A DNA stretch of 64,000 bases, taken from positions 62,001 through 126,000 of the forward strand of contig MVRE01000003.1 in the NCBI GenBank assembly GCA_002067895.1. The letters run 5' to 3'. The position numbers and the translations under genes were made by a program. Below the pieces are notes generated by a model. The model was not told the DNA's origin and did no database searches. It saw only the letters and a list, made by a program, of their open reading frames with translations. The first letter of the stretch is position 1; every line of letters starts with the position of its first letter. This DNA is from Methanoregula sp. PtaU1.Bin051. GTDB lineage: Archaea > Halobacteriota > Methanomicrobia > Methanomicrobiales > Methanospirillaceae. Shown here piece by piece: positions 35,051 to 44,325 of the stretch.

Positions 35051-35121
35051 GTTAGAAAATAATAACAAATATTGTTAGAAATGGATAACATTTATATGGT
35101 TCTGTGTTAGAAATAGATAAC
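35051..35121. promoter_or_regulatory. Three 16-bp operator-like sites around a TATA box
   Basis: GTTAGAAAATAATAAC (35051-35066), GTTAGAAATGGATAAC (35074-35089) and GTTAGAAATAGATAAC (35106-35121) are variants of one site with palindromic ends GTTA...TAAC. A TATA box TTTATATG at 35091-35098 sits between sites 2 and 3, so site 3 covers the predicted transcription start. The GTG start of the DUF2178 gene is at 35126, consistent with a leaderless message. The XRE repressor encoded downstream is the obvious candidate ligand (inference). Confidence 0.75.
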
Positions 35122-35125
35122 ATAC

Positions 35126-35524
35126 GTGGTGAAACCTGTGAAACAGAGAAATCTCTATCGGATTATTGTCGGGTTAGTTATGATCGTCAGCGGTGTCGTA
35201 TCGATCCTGACGATGGGAAACGAGGTTGTCATCGGCATTGTTCTACTCTGCCCTGGTATTGCATTCCTGATTACCGGAATTATTCGTCACCGGAGATACG
35301 GTGACGATCCGGAATCGGATGAACGGTCGAAGAAGATCGGTGCATATGGACTATCCTATGCCTGGCTGACCGGGCTCTTCTTCATGTTCGGCCTTTTCTG
35401 GCTGGATTACCTCAGCATCTTTAAGCTCAGTGCACAGAATGCACTTGCCCTGTCAATCCTTGTCCTTGCCATCTCTGCTGTGCTCTATCCCGTATATATC
35501 TCAAGGCGCGGGGATGTCGACTAA
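35126..35524 (+). CDS. DUF2178-type membrane protein
   Basis: A 132-aa protein with four hydrophobic segments in two pairs, separated by a charged loop RHRRYGDDPESDERSKKIGA. This acidic/basic loop before 'YGLSYAWL' is the typical DUF2178 arrangement. GTG 35126 is preferred; other GTGs follow at 35129 and 35138. Together with the XRE gene 26 bases downstream it forms a pair common in archaea and bacteria, whose job is not known; the membrane protein may modulate the regulator. Confidence 0.78.
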   Translation: MVKPVKQRNLYRIIVGLVMIVSGVVSILTMGNEVVIGIVLLCPGIAFLITGIIRHRRYGDDPESDERSKKIGAYGLSYAWLTGLFFMFGLFWLDYLSIFKLSAQNALALSILVLAISAVLYPVYISRRGDVD

Positions 35525-35550
35525 GATCATGATGCACGGAGGAATCCGCA

Positions 35551-35784
35551 ATGCAGACGAGGATTAAGGAGTACCGCACCCAGCTCTCCCTGACGCAGGA
35601 AGAGCTGGCACGAAAAGTGGGCGTTCGCAGGGAGACGATCGTATTCCTCGAGCAGGGGAAGTACAACCCCTCGCTCCGGCTCGCCCACGACATTGCGGTC
35701 GCGCTCGGCGCAAAGATCGACGAGCTCTTCATCTTTGACGATGAGGTGCCGGGGCCGGAGAGCCGGGTCGTGCTCGTGGATTAA
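35551..35784 (+). CDS. XRE-family helix-turn-helix regulator
   Basis: A 77-aa DNA-binding protein: the HTH spans residues 5-58 ([20 protein letters not shown] ... [15 protein letters not shown]), followed by LFIFDDE. Close in form to the YozG/Cro-like regulators that accompany DUF2178 membrane proteins. A GGAGG element (GGAGGAATCC) lies about 10 bases before its ATG. Likely autoregulates the operon through the 16-bp sites at 35051-35121. Its end overlaps the convergent helicase gene by 4 bases. Confidence 0.9.
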   Translation: MQTRIKEYRTQLSLTQEELARKVGVRRETIVFLEQGKYNPSLRLAHDIAVALGAKIDELFIFDDEVPGPESRVVLVD

Positions 35785-38102
35785 TCCGGCCGGATCGCCG
35801 CGATCGGCCAGGCCCTGCCCCCTTCCTGCAACGGTAATTTTTCCTCTTCTTTTCCTGCAAGCGAATCCAGGATCGTGATCGTCGCTTCCTTATCAAGCGG
35901 GACATTGTCGTTCCCGCACTTGGGGGAGTAGATGCAGGACGGGCAGCCGGCATCGCAGCGGCAGTCGCGGACGAGGGAACGCGATGCGCTGAAGAGGTCG
36001 GGGAGCAGCCCGAACGCCTTTTCGGCGAGCCCGATCCCACCCTCATACCCGTCATAGACGAAGACCGTGGGCTCCCCCGCATCCCCATACGCGGGGACCG
36101 AGAGCCCGCCGATGTCCCAGCGGTCGCACAGGACAAAGAGCGGCATCATCGCGATAATCGCGTGCTCGGCGCCGTGCAGCCCGCCGGCAAGGTCAAGCCC
36201 GGCTGAAACGGTGCGCTGTTCGGCAGCCGTCGGCAGGACGAACCAGAACGCTTTCGTCCGGAACGTGAGCGGCGGGAGATCCAGAGGCTCCACGCCGAGA
36301 ACCGTGTCCTTCCGCTTGATCTTGTAACAGGTGTACCTCTCGGTCACTTCCACGTCGCCGAATGCACACTCCGCACCGTTGATGGTTTTCTTTTCTGTCG
36401 TATCGATGATGGACAGGTCAATCTCTTTCATCGGCTGGGTGTAATAGTCGACATCCGTCTCGGCAACCCGGATCGTATGCGATGCAAGGTCCATCTCCGT
36501 AACAATGTAGGTCACTCCCTGGTGGAGCATGATCGCGCCATCGTGGGCCTCGCGGTAGGCCTGCGCCCGGTCCATTGTCTCGAGGAGGTTTCCGCTGCAG
36601 ACCACGCGGAAGCTTTCCGCTGACAGCCCATCGAGCCGGACCGCATCGGTCGCCCGGCCCCGGCCTGTGTACACGATCCCCCGCCGGGTCTCGCGCAGGA
36701 GCCCGGCTGCGACAAGATCTCCGGTCATCGCTGTAAAAGATTCCCCGAAGAATTCGCTGTCCGCCTCAGGGCGGAGCGGGAGCTCCGCGGCAGCGCAGAG
36801 GATGTGCCCGGAGACGATGTAGGGATTTTCCGAATCGACGATGATGTGCTCAGAAGGGCGCGAGAAGAACTCGTCCGGGTGGTTCATGAAGAACTGGTCG
36901 AGCGGGTCCTGCTTGGCGACGAGGATTGCAACCGACTCCCGGCCGTTGCGACCCGCCCTTCCGGCCTGCTGCCGGGTGGACATCATCGTCCCGGGATATC
37001 CGGCGATGATCACCGCGTCGAGGGACCCGACATCGATCCCCAGCTCGAGCGCGTTGGTCGCAACAAGCCCCTTCATCCGCCCCTCCTTGAGCTGCCGCTC
37101 GAGCAGCCTCCGTTCTTCCGGAAGGTACCCTGCCCGGTACGATGCGATCGTCGCCGCGAGCCGTTCCGAGGTCCTCTTTGCGTCCTCGCGTGCCCAGAGT
37201 GCGACGAGCTCGGTCATCTTCCGGGAGCCGGTGAAGCAGAGTGTCTGGAGATCGGATTTTACGCACGAGAGCAGGAGGTCCTTGGTCTCGTTTAGGGTCG
37301 AGCGTTCCGCGATGCCGTCATAGAACGGGTTGAACAGGATCGTATGCTTCCTCCCCCGCGGCGACCCGTCGTCTGCGATATGCTCGAAGGTCCGGCCGGT
37401 GAGGTTGTACGAGAATTCAGCCGGGTTGGCAAGCGTTGCCGATGAGAGAACGATCTGCGGGTCGGATCCGTAGTGCCGGCAGAGCCGGAGGAGCCGCCGG
37501 ATCAGGAACGAGACATGGGACCCGAAGACGCCGCGGTACCGGTGGGCTTCGTCGATCACGACAAACGAGAGACCGGAGAGGAAAAACTGCCACTTCACGT
37601 GCCATGGCAGGACCTGGTGCAGCTCGTAGGGGTTGGTCAGCACGATCCGGGCGTGCTCGCGGATCGCCGCCCGCTTTGACTGGGGGGTGTCGCCGTCATA
37701 GATCGCCGGCTTTGCGTCGATCCCGGTGTATCCGGCCAGCCGTTCGAGAGTTGCGAGCTGGTCGTTTGCGAGCGCTTTTGTCGGGTAGATATAGAGGGCG
37801 CGGGAATTATTGTCGGCCGCGAGCCGGGAAAGGACCGGGATGTTGAACGCAAGCGTCTTGCCGCTCGCCGTGGGGGTCGTGATGATGATGTTGCTTCCAC
37901 GACCGCAGGCATTGATCGCGTCGCACTGGTGGGTGTAGAGCCGGATCCCGTATCCGGAGAGGTACGCGGCGATCGCCTCGTGAGGCGATGCCTCAAGTAT
38001 CCCGTACCGGGGCAGTTCCGGCCCGGCCGCCCGGGTATGGACTGCCCGCCGCCGGTAGACTGGGTTTGCGGAGATCTGGTGGAGCAGGTCAGCAATTGCC
38101 AT
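35781..38102 (-). CDS. DEAD/DEAH-box helicase with C-terminal Cys cluster, MrfA (YprA)-like
   Basis: A 773-aa superfamily 2 helicase. Walker A is [12 protein letters not shown] near residue 75, Walker B is [11 protein letters not shown], motif [11 protein letters not shown], motif [12 protein letters not shown]. The C-terminus carries [18 protein letters not shown], the four-Cys zinc site of the DUF1998/MZB domain typical of YprA/Hrq1 proteins. Start at ATG 38102 overlaps the upstream nuclease gene by 14 bases; an open extension to 38723 is only the shadow of that gene. In Bacillus the matching pair MrfA-MrfB repairs mitomycin-type DNA damage. Confidence 0.9.
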   Translation of the reverse strand: MAIADLLHQISANPVYRRRAVHTRAAGPELPRYGILEASPHEAIAAYLSGYGIRLYTHQCDAINACGRGSNIIITTPTASGKTLAFNIPVLSRLAADNNSRALYIYPTKALANDQLATLERLAGYTGIDAKPAIYDGDTPQSKRAAIREHARIVLTNPYELHQVLPWHVKWQFFLSGLSFVVIDEAHRYRGVFGSHVSFLIRRLLRLCRHYGSDPQIVLSSATLANPAEFSYNLTGRTFEHIADDGSPRGRKHTILFNPFYDGIAERSTLNETKDLLLSCVKSDLQTLCFTGSRKMTELVALWAREDAKRTSERLAATIASYRAGYLPEERRLLERQLKEGRMKGLVATNALELGIDVGSLDAVIIAGYPGTMMSTRQQAGRAGRNGRESVAILVAKQDPLDQFFMNHPDEFFSRPSEHIIVDSENPYIVSGHILCAAAELPLRPEADSEFFGESFTAMTGDLVAAGLLRETRRGIVYTGRGRATDAVRLDGLSAESFRVVCSGNLLETMDRAQAYREAHDGAIMLHQGVTYIVTEMDLASHTIRVAETDVDYYTQPMKEIDLSIIDTTEKKTINGAECAFGDVEVTERYTCYKIKRKDTVLGVEPLDLPPLTFRTKAFWFVLPTAAEQRTVSAGLDLAGGLHGAEHAIIAMMPLFVLCDRWDIGGLSVPAYGDAGEPTVFVYDGYEGGIGLAEKAFGLLPDLFSASRSLVRDCRCDAGCPSCIYSPKCGNDNVPLDKEATITILDSLAGKEEEKLPLQEGGRAWPIAAIRPD

Positions 38103-39198
38103 ACGTTTCACCGATGAGGCGGAAGAAGACCATCGCGAGCGAGAGGACGTCCTGCCGGTTGTGCGTGACGATCGGGACCAGCGGGCCGCAGTTGCCGGTC
38201 CTGAGGTACGTGTCGTAGAACTCCGGGACCATCTGGCCGGGAACGTCATCCTTGCGGACAATGCCGAAGAGCTCCCTCTCCAGCGCGGAGAGGCGCAGGG
38301 ACGGGTACCGGTTCCGCCACATCCCCCGTGCAAAGTGCAGGCAGTCGAAATGCGGGATGCCGGACACCACGCCCAGCCCATAATACGCAAGCCGTTCCTG
38401 AAGGTACGGGAGGTCGAATGCCTTGCCGTTGTAGGTGACGAGTGCAGAGCGGTCGTCGGAAAGGTGGCTGAGCGCCGCGAAAAGGGCTGCCGGTTCCTCA
38501 TCCACCGACCGCAGGAGGTACTGGCTGATCGCGAGGTGCCGTCCCTCGACTGTTCCGACACCGATGAGGATGACCGGGCGGGAGAAGAGCCCGAGCGTCT
38601 CGATATCGACAAACACAAAATCCTCCGGCTCGTGGAATCCTGCCGCGCCGAGCACCATCGGGTGCGACCGCTGGTGCCGCGAACCAATAAGTTCCATGAT
38701 GCCGGCCGATGTCGGCTCTTCAAGCTTCCGGATCACCCGGCCGGCAGCCGGCCGGAACCGGGGGTGCCGTGCAAGGTCGCGGATAGTCGCATACCCCCGT
38801 GCCTTCAGCCGGCGCTCGGTCGCCTTCCCGATCCCATGCACGAGGGTCAGGTCGCGCCAGACCCCGGTGAAATATTCTTCGGGATCGATCCGGGCCTGCG
38901 CGATGGGGTGCCGGCTCCGGAGGGAAAAACTGTTCCCGGCCTCGTTCTCTTCAACGGTCCCTGAGAAGACCTCTTCGAACGGGCGGTTGCGGTACCGTTC
39001 AAGGAGGGCGGCAAGCATCCGCTGTGCTTCCGTTTGCTCTGATGCATAGAGGCAGCTTCTGAACAGGTTCGTGCCGAAGACGTTACCGTCCCGGACAACC
39101 TCATACTCACGGAGAGCCCCGATCCGCTGCTGCCAGGCCTCGCCGATCCGGGAGCTGGCCGGTACTGCTGCCATCGTCCTGATCAGACATCTGGACAT
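38089..39198 (-). CDS. DEDD-type exonuclease with helix-hairpin-helix, MrfB (YprB)-like
   Basis: About 369 aa. The nuclease domain shows FVFVDIETLGLF (D-x-E), ALVTYNGKAFDLPYL and HNRQDVLSLAMV, i.e. the acidic set of RNase H-like exonucleases. A helix-hairpin-helix precedes it (LVHGIGKATERRLKARGYAT). Domain order and pairing with the helicase match Bacillus YprB. Start at 39198 or 39174; no strong ribosome-binding site distinguishes them. The two genes overlap, so the products are made together. Confidence 0.88.
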   Translation of the reverse strand: MSRCLIRTMAAVPASSRIGEAWQQRIGALREYEVVRDGNVFGTNLFRSCLYASEQTEAQRMLAALLERYRNRPFEEVFSGTVEENEAGNSFSLRSRHPIAQARIDPEEYFTGVWRDLTLVHGIGKATERRLKARGYATIRDLARHPRFRPAAGRVIRKLEEPTSAGIMELIGSRHQRSHPMVLGAAGFHEPEDFVFVDIETLGLFSRPVILIGVGTVEGRHLAISQYLLRSVDEEPAALFAALSHLSDDRSALVTYNGKAFDLPYLQERLAYYGLGVVSGIPHFDCLHFARGMWRNRYPSLRLSALERELFGIVRKDDVPGQMVPEFYDTYLRTGNCGPLVPIVTHNRQDVLSLAMVFFRLIGETYGNC

Positions 39199-39334
39199 TC
39201 CATGGTTAAATCCATAACCGCACGGGGCGAAAGTGATACGAACACGAAAGCGGCCTGCCCCCTCATGGAAAAGGGCAGACACGGAAGCGTCCGGCTCTCG
39301 CCGGACCGATTGTTGTAAAACCAGGAGATTCATT

Positions 39335-40105
39335 GTGGATGTCAGGGGATTTTTAATCGATCTTGACGGCGTCCTGTATGTCGGGGAAAAGGCGATCGAT
39401 GGCGCACGCGAAGCGATTGGGCTGTTAAAAGAGAGAGGCTACCGGTTCAGGTTCGTTTCGAATACGACCCGGAAGTGCCGGAGCACGATCGCGGAACGTC
39501 TGTCCCGGATGGGATTTTCAATTAACGAGACTTCCATCTTCACGCCCCCGCTCGCCGCGATCGCAAAGATGAATGCGGAGGGAAAGCACCGTTGCATGCT
39601 CATTACGACTGGCGATGTCCACAAGGACTTCGAGCAATGGTGCGAAAAAGATACAGGATCAGATGCTATCGATTACGTTGTCGTCGGAGATGCGGGAGAG
39701 GCGATGACATACGAGAAGCTCAACCGTGCGTTCCGGCTCATCAATGCCGGCGCCGAGCTCATCGCACTTGAAAAGGACCGCTTCTGGATGGCACCGGACG
39801 GGCTGATGCTCTCGGCCGGTCCTTTTGTCGCCGCACTCGAATTTGCGACCGGAAAAAGCGCCACCATCATGGGAAAACCCTCGCGGCAGTTCTTCGATAT
39901 GGCGCTTCGCGACATGGGACTGCCGGCAGACCAGGTTGCCATGATCGGGGACGACATCATCACCGATATCGCCGGGGCGCGGAAGGCGGGGATGAGGGCG
40001 GTCCTTGTCCGGACCGGCAAGTATTCGAAAAGTGCACTTGACGGGGCTGCCATCAAACCGACTGCCGTCATCGACTCGATCGCGAAGATTGGAGAGATCC
40101 TGTAA
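39335..40105 (+). CDS. HAD-superfamily IIA phosphatase (NagD/LHPP-like)
   Basis: A 256-aa phosphatase. The nucleophile motif is FLIDLDGVLYVG near residue 6, motif II FVSNTT, and motif IV MIGDDIITDIAGA, with the C2-type cap between. The layout fits LHPP or the archaeal HAD-IIA branch (TIGR01458-like). Start is GTG 39335 with AGGAGAT about 6 bases upstream; upstream in-frame ATG 39233 belongs to the divergent gene's region. Substrate unknown. Confidence 0.86.
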   Translation: MDVRGFLIDLDGVLYVGEKAIDGAREAIGLLKERGYRFRFVSNTTRKCRSTIAERLSRMGFSINETSIFTPPLAAIAKMNAEGKHRCMLITTGDVHKDFEQWCEKDTGSDAIDYVVVGDAGEAMTYEKLNRAFRLINAGAELIALEKDRFWMAPDGLMLSAGPFVAALEFATGKSATIMGKPSRQFFDMALRDMGLPADQVAMIGDDIITDIAGARKAGMRAVLVRTGKYSKSALDGAAIKPTAVIDSIAKIGEIL

Positions 40106-40110
40106 AAACC

Positions 40111-40127
40111 GTCAGGATTTTTCTGAC
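40111..40127. terminator. Short hairpin between convergent genes
   Basis: GTCAG (40111-40115) pairs with CTGAC (40123-40127) across a T-rich loop, 5 bases after the HAD gene stop; a TCCTTTTTTC run follows. It may serve both the HAD gene and the convergent methyltransferase. Confidence 0.45.
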
Positions 40128-40181
40128 AGTACTTGATCCTTTTTTCAATGCTCTTCCTGTCCGGAGCTCCCTGCACCAGAC

Positions 40182-41090
40182 CTAAGCGTCGCCATCGATA
40201 AGTTCAGGATCCGGAAAACCGGAAACCTGTTCGCAGCCGCCAGATGCCAGTAATAGACGCCGGAAAGCCGACTCGCAATACTGCCGGGATATATCGATCC
40301 CGATGTACCTGCGCTGCTGTTTCAGGGCGGCAAGCGTCGTCGTCCCGGCGCCGTTGAACGGGTCGAGCACGATATCGTTCCGGTACGAGAAGAGCTTGAT
40401 CAGCCTGCGGGGCAGCTCCTCCGGAAACATCGCCGGGTGGTTGTGATCCTTCATCCGGATCTCCGGCGGGAACGTCCAGCGCCCGATCACCCACTCTTTG
40501 AACTCCTCCGCCGTGATGTCGATGTCCTCGCGCCGCCCGGCCTTCCTGTGTGTCTCCTTGTCGAAGACCTCGATATACTCCCACGTGTACTTGATGTAGG
40601 GCATGGATGGCGACTTCCAGCTTCCCCACGCAGTATACTTTGCGTTGTAGTTGTTCTTCTCCCAGAGAAACTCCGCTTTCCACAGGAGCCCCAGCTGCCG
40701 GAGCTGAGCGGAGATGATATGATGTGTCGGGACATAGTCCGAAAAAAGCGGCTGGACATTGACCGCGATCCGTCCGCCGGGCTTCAGCACGCGGGCGCAT
40801 TCCGACCAGACCCCGAAGAGCTTCTTGAAATACTCGTTCCATTCGTAGGTGTCGTTTTTCGGGTCGCTTGCATAGGAATGGCCGAAGTTGTAGGGCGGCG
40901 AGGTGATGACAAGATCAACGCTCTCCCCGGGCATGCGGGAGAGTATTGTTTCCGCATCCCCGCAGAAGATGCGGTTGACATACGGCAGGATTCCTTCGGG
41001 TTCCCTGACCAGCCGTGATTTTTTAGCCTGCTTGGTCCCCTTCCGGATCCGTTCCTTGCCCGGCTTATCCTTCACCTTTTCAGGCCGCAT
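40182..41090 (-). CDS. Solitary DNA methyltransferase (beta-class, N4-cytosine or N6-adenine)
   Basis: A 302-aa amino-methyltransferase. Catalytic motif IV is LVITSPPYNFGHSY (TSPPY, most often N4-cytosine); motif I, placed late, is DIVLDPFNGAGTTTLAALKQ with RRYIGIDIS after it. Catalytic region before SAM region defines the beta class. No restriction endonuclease gene adjoins it, so it is a solitary modification enzyme or a remnant of a restriction system. The Lys/Arg-rich first 25 residues may be a DNA-binding tail or an over-long start. Confidence 0.88.
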   Translation of the reverse strand: MRPEKVKDKPGKERIRKGTKQAKKSRLVREPEGILPYVNRIFCGDAETILSRMPGESVDLVITSPPYNFGHSYASDPKNDTYEWNEYFKKLFGVWSECARVLKPGGRIAVNVQPLFSDYVPTHHIISAQLRQLGLLWKAEFLWEKNNYNAKYTAWGSWKSPSMPYIKYTWEYIEVFDKETHRKAGRREDIDITAEEFKEWVIGRWTFPPEIRMKDHNHPAMFPEELPRRLIKLFSYRNDIVLDPFNGAGTTTLAALKQQRRYIGIDISRQYCESAFRRLLLASGGCEQVSGFPDPELIDGDA

Positions 41091-41214
41091 CGGTCCACTG
41101 GTCCTGTGTACAGTTCCGTCCCGGATATGTTAAAGAATGGCGGTCGTTGCCTGATGGATGGCACAGTAACAAGCGTTTAATCCTGCCATCGACATACACT
41201 GTTCCGATTGTCCT

Positions 41215-41946
41215 ATGCTGCATATTGAAGACCTGCATGTGAAGGTAGGGGACAAGGAAGTCCTGCACGATATCAACCTTCACATCGGGGAAGGCGAGAC
41301 CCATGTCCTCTTAGGGCCCAACGGATCGGGCAAGACGACGCTTCTCATGACGATCATGGGTTTTTCCAATTACGTGATCACCGAGGGAAAAATCGTTTTC
41401 AAAGGGGAGGACGTGACCATGATGCACGCCCACGAGCGGGCACAGCGGGGGATTGGGATGCTCTTCCAGCGGCCCCCGACGATTTCCGGCCTGAAGCTCG
41501 GGAAGCTCTTAACCGCAATATCGAAGGATAAGAAAGAGGATATCCCGAAGCTTGCCGAATCCGTCCACATGGACAGGTTCCTTGAGCGTGATATCAACAA
41601 GGGGTTCTCCGGCGGCGAGATCAAGCGCAGCGAAGTCCTGCAGCTGATGATCCAGAACCCGGACTTCGTCATGCTGGACGAACCGGAGAGCGGTGTCGAC
41701 CTCGAGAACATCTCGCTCATCGGCACCGCGATCGGCTCGCTGCTCGAGAAGGAGAAGCACATCGTCAAGCGGCAGAAGAGCGGGCTTGTCATCACCCATA
41801 CCGGGTATATCCTCGATTACCTCGAAACCGACCGGGGCCATGTCATGTGCGACGGGATGATCAAATGCCACGGGAATCCCCGCGAAATTTTAAAGGACAT
41901 CAAGCAGCGCGGGTACAGGGAGTGTCTCGAATGCCGCCAGACCTGA
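41215..41946 (+). CDS. sufC: Fe-S cluster assembly ATPase SufC
   Basis: A 243-aa ABC-type ATPase of the SUF scaffold. Walker A GPNGSGKTTL near residue 37, Q-loop LFQRPPTISG, signature KGFSGGEIKRSE and Walker B FVMLDEPESGVD are intact. No membrane partner is nearby; with SufB it forms the minimal SufBC scaffold of anaerobic archaea. sufB begins 16 bases before the end of sufC. Confidence 0.95.
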   Translation: MLHIEDLHVKVGDKEVLHDINLHIGEGETHVLLGPNGSGKTTLLMTIMGFSNYVITEGKIVFKGEDVTMMHAHERAQRGIGMLFQRPPTISGLKLGKLLTAISKDKKEDIPKLAESVHMDRFLERDINKGFSGGEIKRSEVLQLMIQNPDFVMLDEPESGVDLENISLIGTAIGSLLEKEKHIVKRQKSGLVITHTGYILDYLETDRGHVMCDGMIKCHGNPREILKDIKQRGYRECLECRQT

Positions 41947-43046
41947 TCCCGACCCCGCTCTCCAAGGCCGACCAGGAACGTCTCGCCCAGTCGGGAATCG
42001 ACCTTGCCATGAGGAACCGGTGCGGCAGCTACCTCCAGATGGACCAGGACATTGTCCACTCAGAATGCTCGCAGGAGGGCATCGAGGTCTTAACCTACAA
42101 GAAGGCGATGGAAAAGTACGACTGGATGAAGGATTATGCATGGAAGGTCGTCTCGCCGGACAAGGACGAGATCACGAAGTACGTTGCAGCACAGAAGGAC
42201 CCGAAGGGGTACGTGATCCTCGCCCATAAGGGATCGTCCAACATCCTCCCCATTCAGGCCTGCCTGTATCTCGGCCGGCAGCAGATCCAGCATGTCCACA
42301 ACATCATCATCGCGGAGGAGGGCGCCGAACTCCACATCATCTCGGGATGCACGAGCGGCGCCCACGTCGGCAAAGGCGGGGCCCACTACGGCATCTCGGA
42401 GTTCTACGTGAAGAAGAACGCAAAGATCAGCTTTACCATGATCCACAACTGGACGGAGGATATCGAGGTCTTCCCGCGGAGCGCATCCGTTGTCGAGGAG
42501 AACGGGGTGTTCCTCTCCAACTATGTCTGCATGCAGCCGGTGAAAAAGGTGCAGATGTACCCGACGGCGACACTGAAGGGGGAGAACTCGGTTGCACGGT
42601 TCTCGAGCATCGTGATCGCCTCGCCAACATCATATATGGACCTCGGCTCCCGGGCAATCCTTGAAGGGAAAGGGGCGAGCGCGGAGCTGATCACCCGGGC
42701 GATAACGAAGGGCGGGACGATTATCTCCCGCGGCCACATCCTAGGCAAGACTGCAGGCACCCGCGGGCACCTCGAATGCAAAGGCCTGATCCTGCAGGAC
42801 GGCAGGATCTACGCGATCCCGGAGATCGAGGGCAATGTCGTCGGCACCGAGCTCTCCCACGAGGCTGCGGTCGGCAAGCTGGCAAAGGAGGAGATCGAGT
42901 ACTTGATGTCCCGGGGCCTCGACGAGGACGAGGCAACTGCAACCATCATCCGCGGTTTCCTTGATGTTAAAATCTCCGGGCTTCCCGAGGCGCTCCAGAA
43001 ACAGATTGACGCATCCATCGACGTGGCGGAGAAATCCGGGTTCTGA
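41931..43046 (+). CDS. sufB: Fe-S cluster assembly scaffold SufB
   Basis: A 371-aa SufB/SufD-fold protein. Start ATG 41931 (MPPDLIPTPLS) has GGGAGTG upstream and overlaps sufC. The right-handed beta-helix core is seen in GAELHIISGCTSGAHVG, and the C-terminal LSHEAAVGKLAKEEIEYLMS is the family signature with the conserved His. It lacks a SufD partner, so it probably works as a homodimer with SufC. Confidence 0.94.
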   Translation: MPPDLIPTPLSKADQERLAQSGIDLAMRNRCGSYLQMDQDIVHSECSQEGIEVLTYKKAMEKYDWMKDYAWKVVSPDKDEITKYVAAQKDPKGYVILAHKGSSNILPIQACLYLGRQQIQHVHNIIIAEEGAELHIISGCTSGAHVGKGGAHYGISEFYVKKNAKISFTMIHNWTEDIEVFPRSASVVEENGVFLSNYVCMQPVKKVQMYPTATLKGENSVARFSSIVIASPTSYMDLGSRAILEGKGASAELITRAITKGGTIISRGHILGKTAGTRGHLECKGLILQDGRIYAIPEIEGNVVGTELSHEAAVGKLAKEEIEYLMSRGLDEDEATATIIRGFLDVKISGLPEALQKQIDASIDVAEKSGF

Positions 43047-43060
43047 AAAAAATCATACGC

Positions 43061-43711
43061 ATGACACAATTCCCGCGTGACGACGAACGACGGCGCATGG
43101 TGGAACGCCAGATCGAGGCGCGGGGGATCAAAAACCCGCTCGTCCTTACCGCGATGCGGGAGGTCCCCCGCCACCTCTTCATCCCGCCGCCGTACGACCG
43201 TGCCGCCTACGACGACTGCCCGCTTCCCATCGGAAACGGGCAGACCATCTCCCAGCCATATATCGTCGCGCTCATGACCGAGATGCTCGATCCCGCTCCG
43301 GAGGATAACGTGCTCGAGATCGGTGCGGGAACCGGTTACCAGGCCGCGATCCTCTCCCGGATCGTCAGGAGGGTGACAACCATCGAACGTCTTGAGCCTG
43401 TCGCTGCACTTGCGAGGAAGAACCTCGAAAATCTTGGTATCCTGAATGTCAAGGTTATCAAGGGCGATGGCACGCTCGGCTATCCCCCCGATGCCCCATA
43501 CAATGCGATCATCGTCACCGCTGCAACACCGGAGATTCCGCAGCCGTTGATCGACCAGCTTGCGGAGGGCGGACGGCTCGTGGCACCCGTTGGCGGGAGA
43601 GATATCCAGGAACTGGAGAAGCTGGTCAGGCACGGGAGTTCGATTAAGCGCTCATATTATGGCGGCGTCAGGTTCGTCCCTCTCATCGGGCAGCACGGCT
43701 GGGGGGCGTGA
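43061..43711 (+). CDS. pcm: Protein-L-isoaspartate O-methyltransferase
   Basis: A 216-aa SAM-dependent repair enzyme for isoaspartyl residues. Motifs: MVERQIEARGIKNP at the N-terminus, PLPIGNGQTISQPYIVA (substrate loop), VLEIGAGTGYQAAIL (SAM motif I) and AIIVTAATPEIPQPL. The stop overlaps the GTG start of the next gene, so the two are coupled. Confidence 0.95.
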   Translation: MTQFPRDDERRRMVERQIEARGIKNPLVLTAMREVPRHLFIPPPYDRAAYDDCPLPIGNGQTISQPYIVALMTEMLDPAPEDNVLEIGAGTGYQAAILSRIVRRVTTIERLEPVAALARKNLENLGILNVKVIKGDGTLGYPPDAPYNAIIVTAATPEIPQPLIDQLAEGGRLVAPVGGRDIQELEKLVRHGSSIKRSYYGGVRFVPLIGQHGWGA

Positions 43712-44325
43712 TCCCAGTGAAGATCCACGATGTCAGCCGTCCGCTGTTCAGGGGGGATATCGTCTATCCCGGTGATCTTGCGCCCTCGTTCCGGCAGGAA
43801 GAGCGGGGCCTGTACCTGATCAGTGACCTCCATTTCAGCAGCCATGCCGGCACCCATATCGATGCCCCCGTACATTACCTGAAGACGGGGATGACCATCG
43901 ATGAGATCCCCCTTGATATGCTGATCGGGAAATGCCGGGTCATCGATGTGCGGAAGGCAGGAAGTACGATAACGGCGTCTCACCTGTCCGGCAGGATCTC
44001 TGGCACTGAGCGGATCCTGCTGAAGACCGAGTTTGCCGGAAAGACCGGCTTTTATTCCGAATATTCCCACCTTTCGCTGGATGCCGCACAGCTCCTGACG
44101 GGATCCGGCATGAAATGCATCGGGATCGATTCCCCGTCGATCGAGGCCTGCCAGTGCGATGGCTCGGTGCATCGGGAACTCTTAAGCCATAACTGTATCA
44201 TCATCGAACTCCTCGACCTTGAAGAGATCCGCGAGGGGGATTACATGATGGCGGCACTTCCGCTTCGTCTCGCCGGGGTCGACGGCGCCCCTGCACGGGT
44301 CGTGCTCATCGAAACGGATGGCTGA
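43708..44325 (+). CDS. Cyclase-family hydrolase (kynurenine formamidase-like)
   Basis: A 205-aa metal-dependent hydrolase. SSHAGTHIDAPVHYLKTG contains the H-x-G-T-H-x-D-x-P-x-H metal-binding motif of the cyclase/KynB family; SPSIEACQ and HRELLSHNCIIIELL follow at family positions. Start GTG 43708 overlaps pcm; the next gene starts right after its stop. Methanogens lack tryptophan catabolism by kynurenine, so the natural substrate is probably another amide, ester or lactone (inference). Confidence 0.85.
   Translation: MIPVKIHDVSRPLFRGDIVYPGDLAPSFRQEERGLYLISDLHFSSHAGTHIDAPVHYLKTGMTIDEIPLDMLIGKCRVIDVRKAGSTITASHLSGRISGTERILLKTEFAGKTGFYSEYSHLSLDAAQLLTGSGMKCIGIDSPSIEACQCDGSVHRELLSHNCIIIELLDLEEIREGDYMMAALPLRLAGVDGAPARVVLIETDG

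Noticed and set aside
38103-38723. N-terminal extension of the MrfA-like helicase
   Set aside because: The 207 extra codons are Arg/Ser-rich and overlap the exonuclease gene in another frame; ATG 38102 gives the natural helicase N-terminus.
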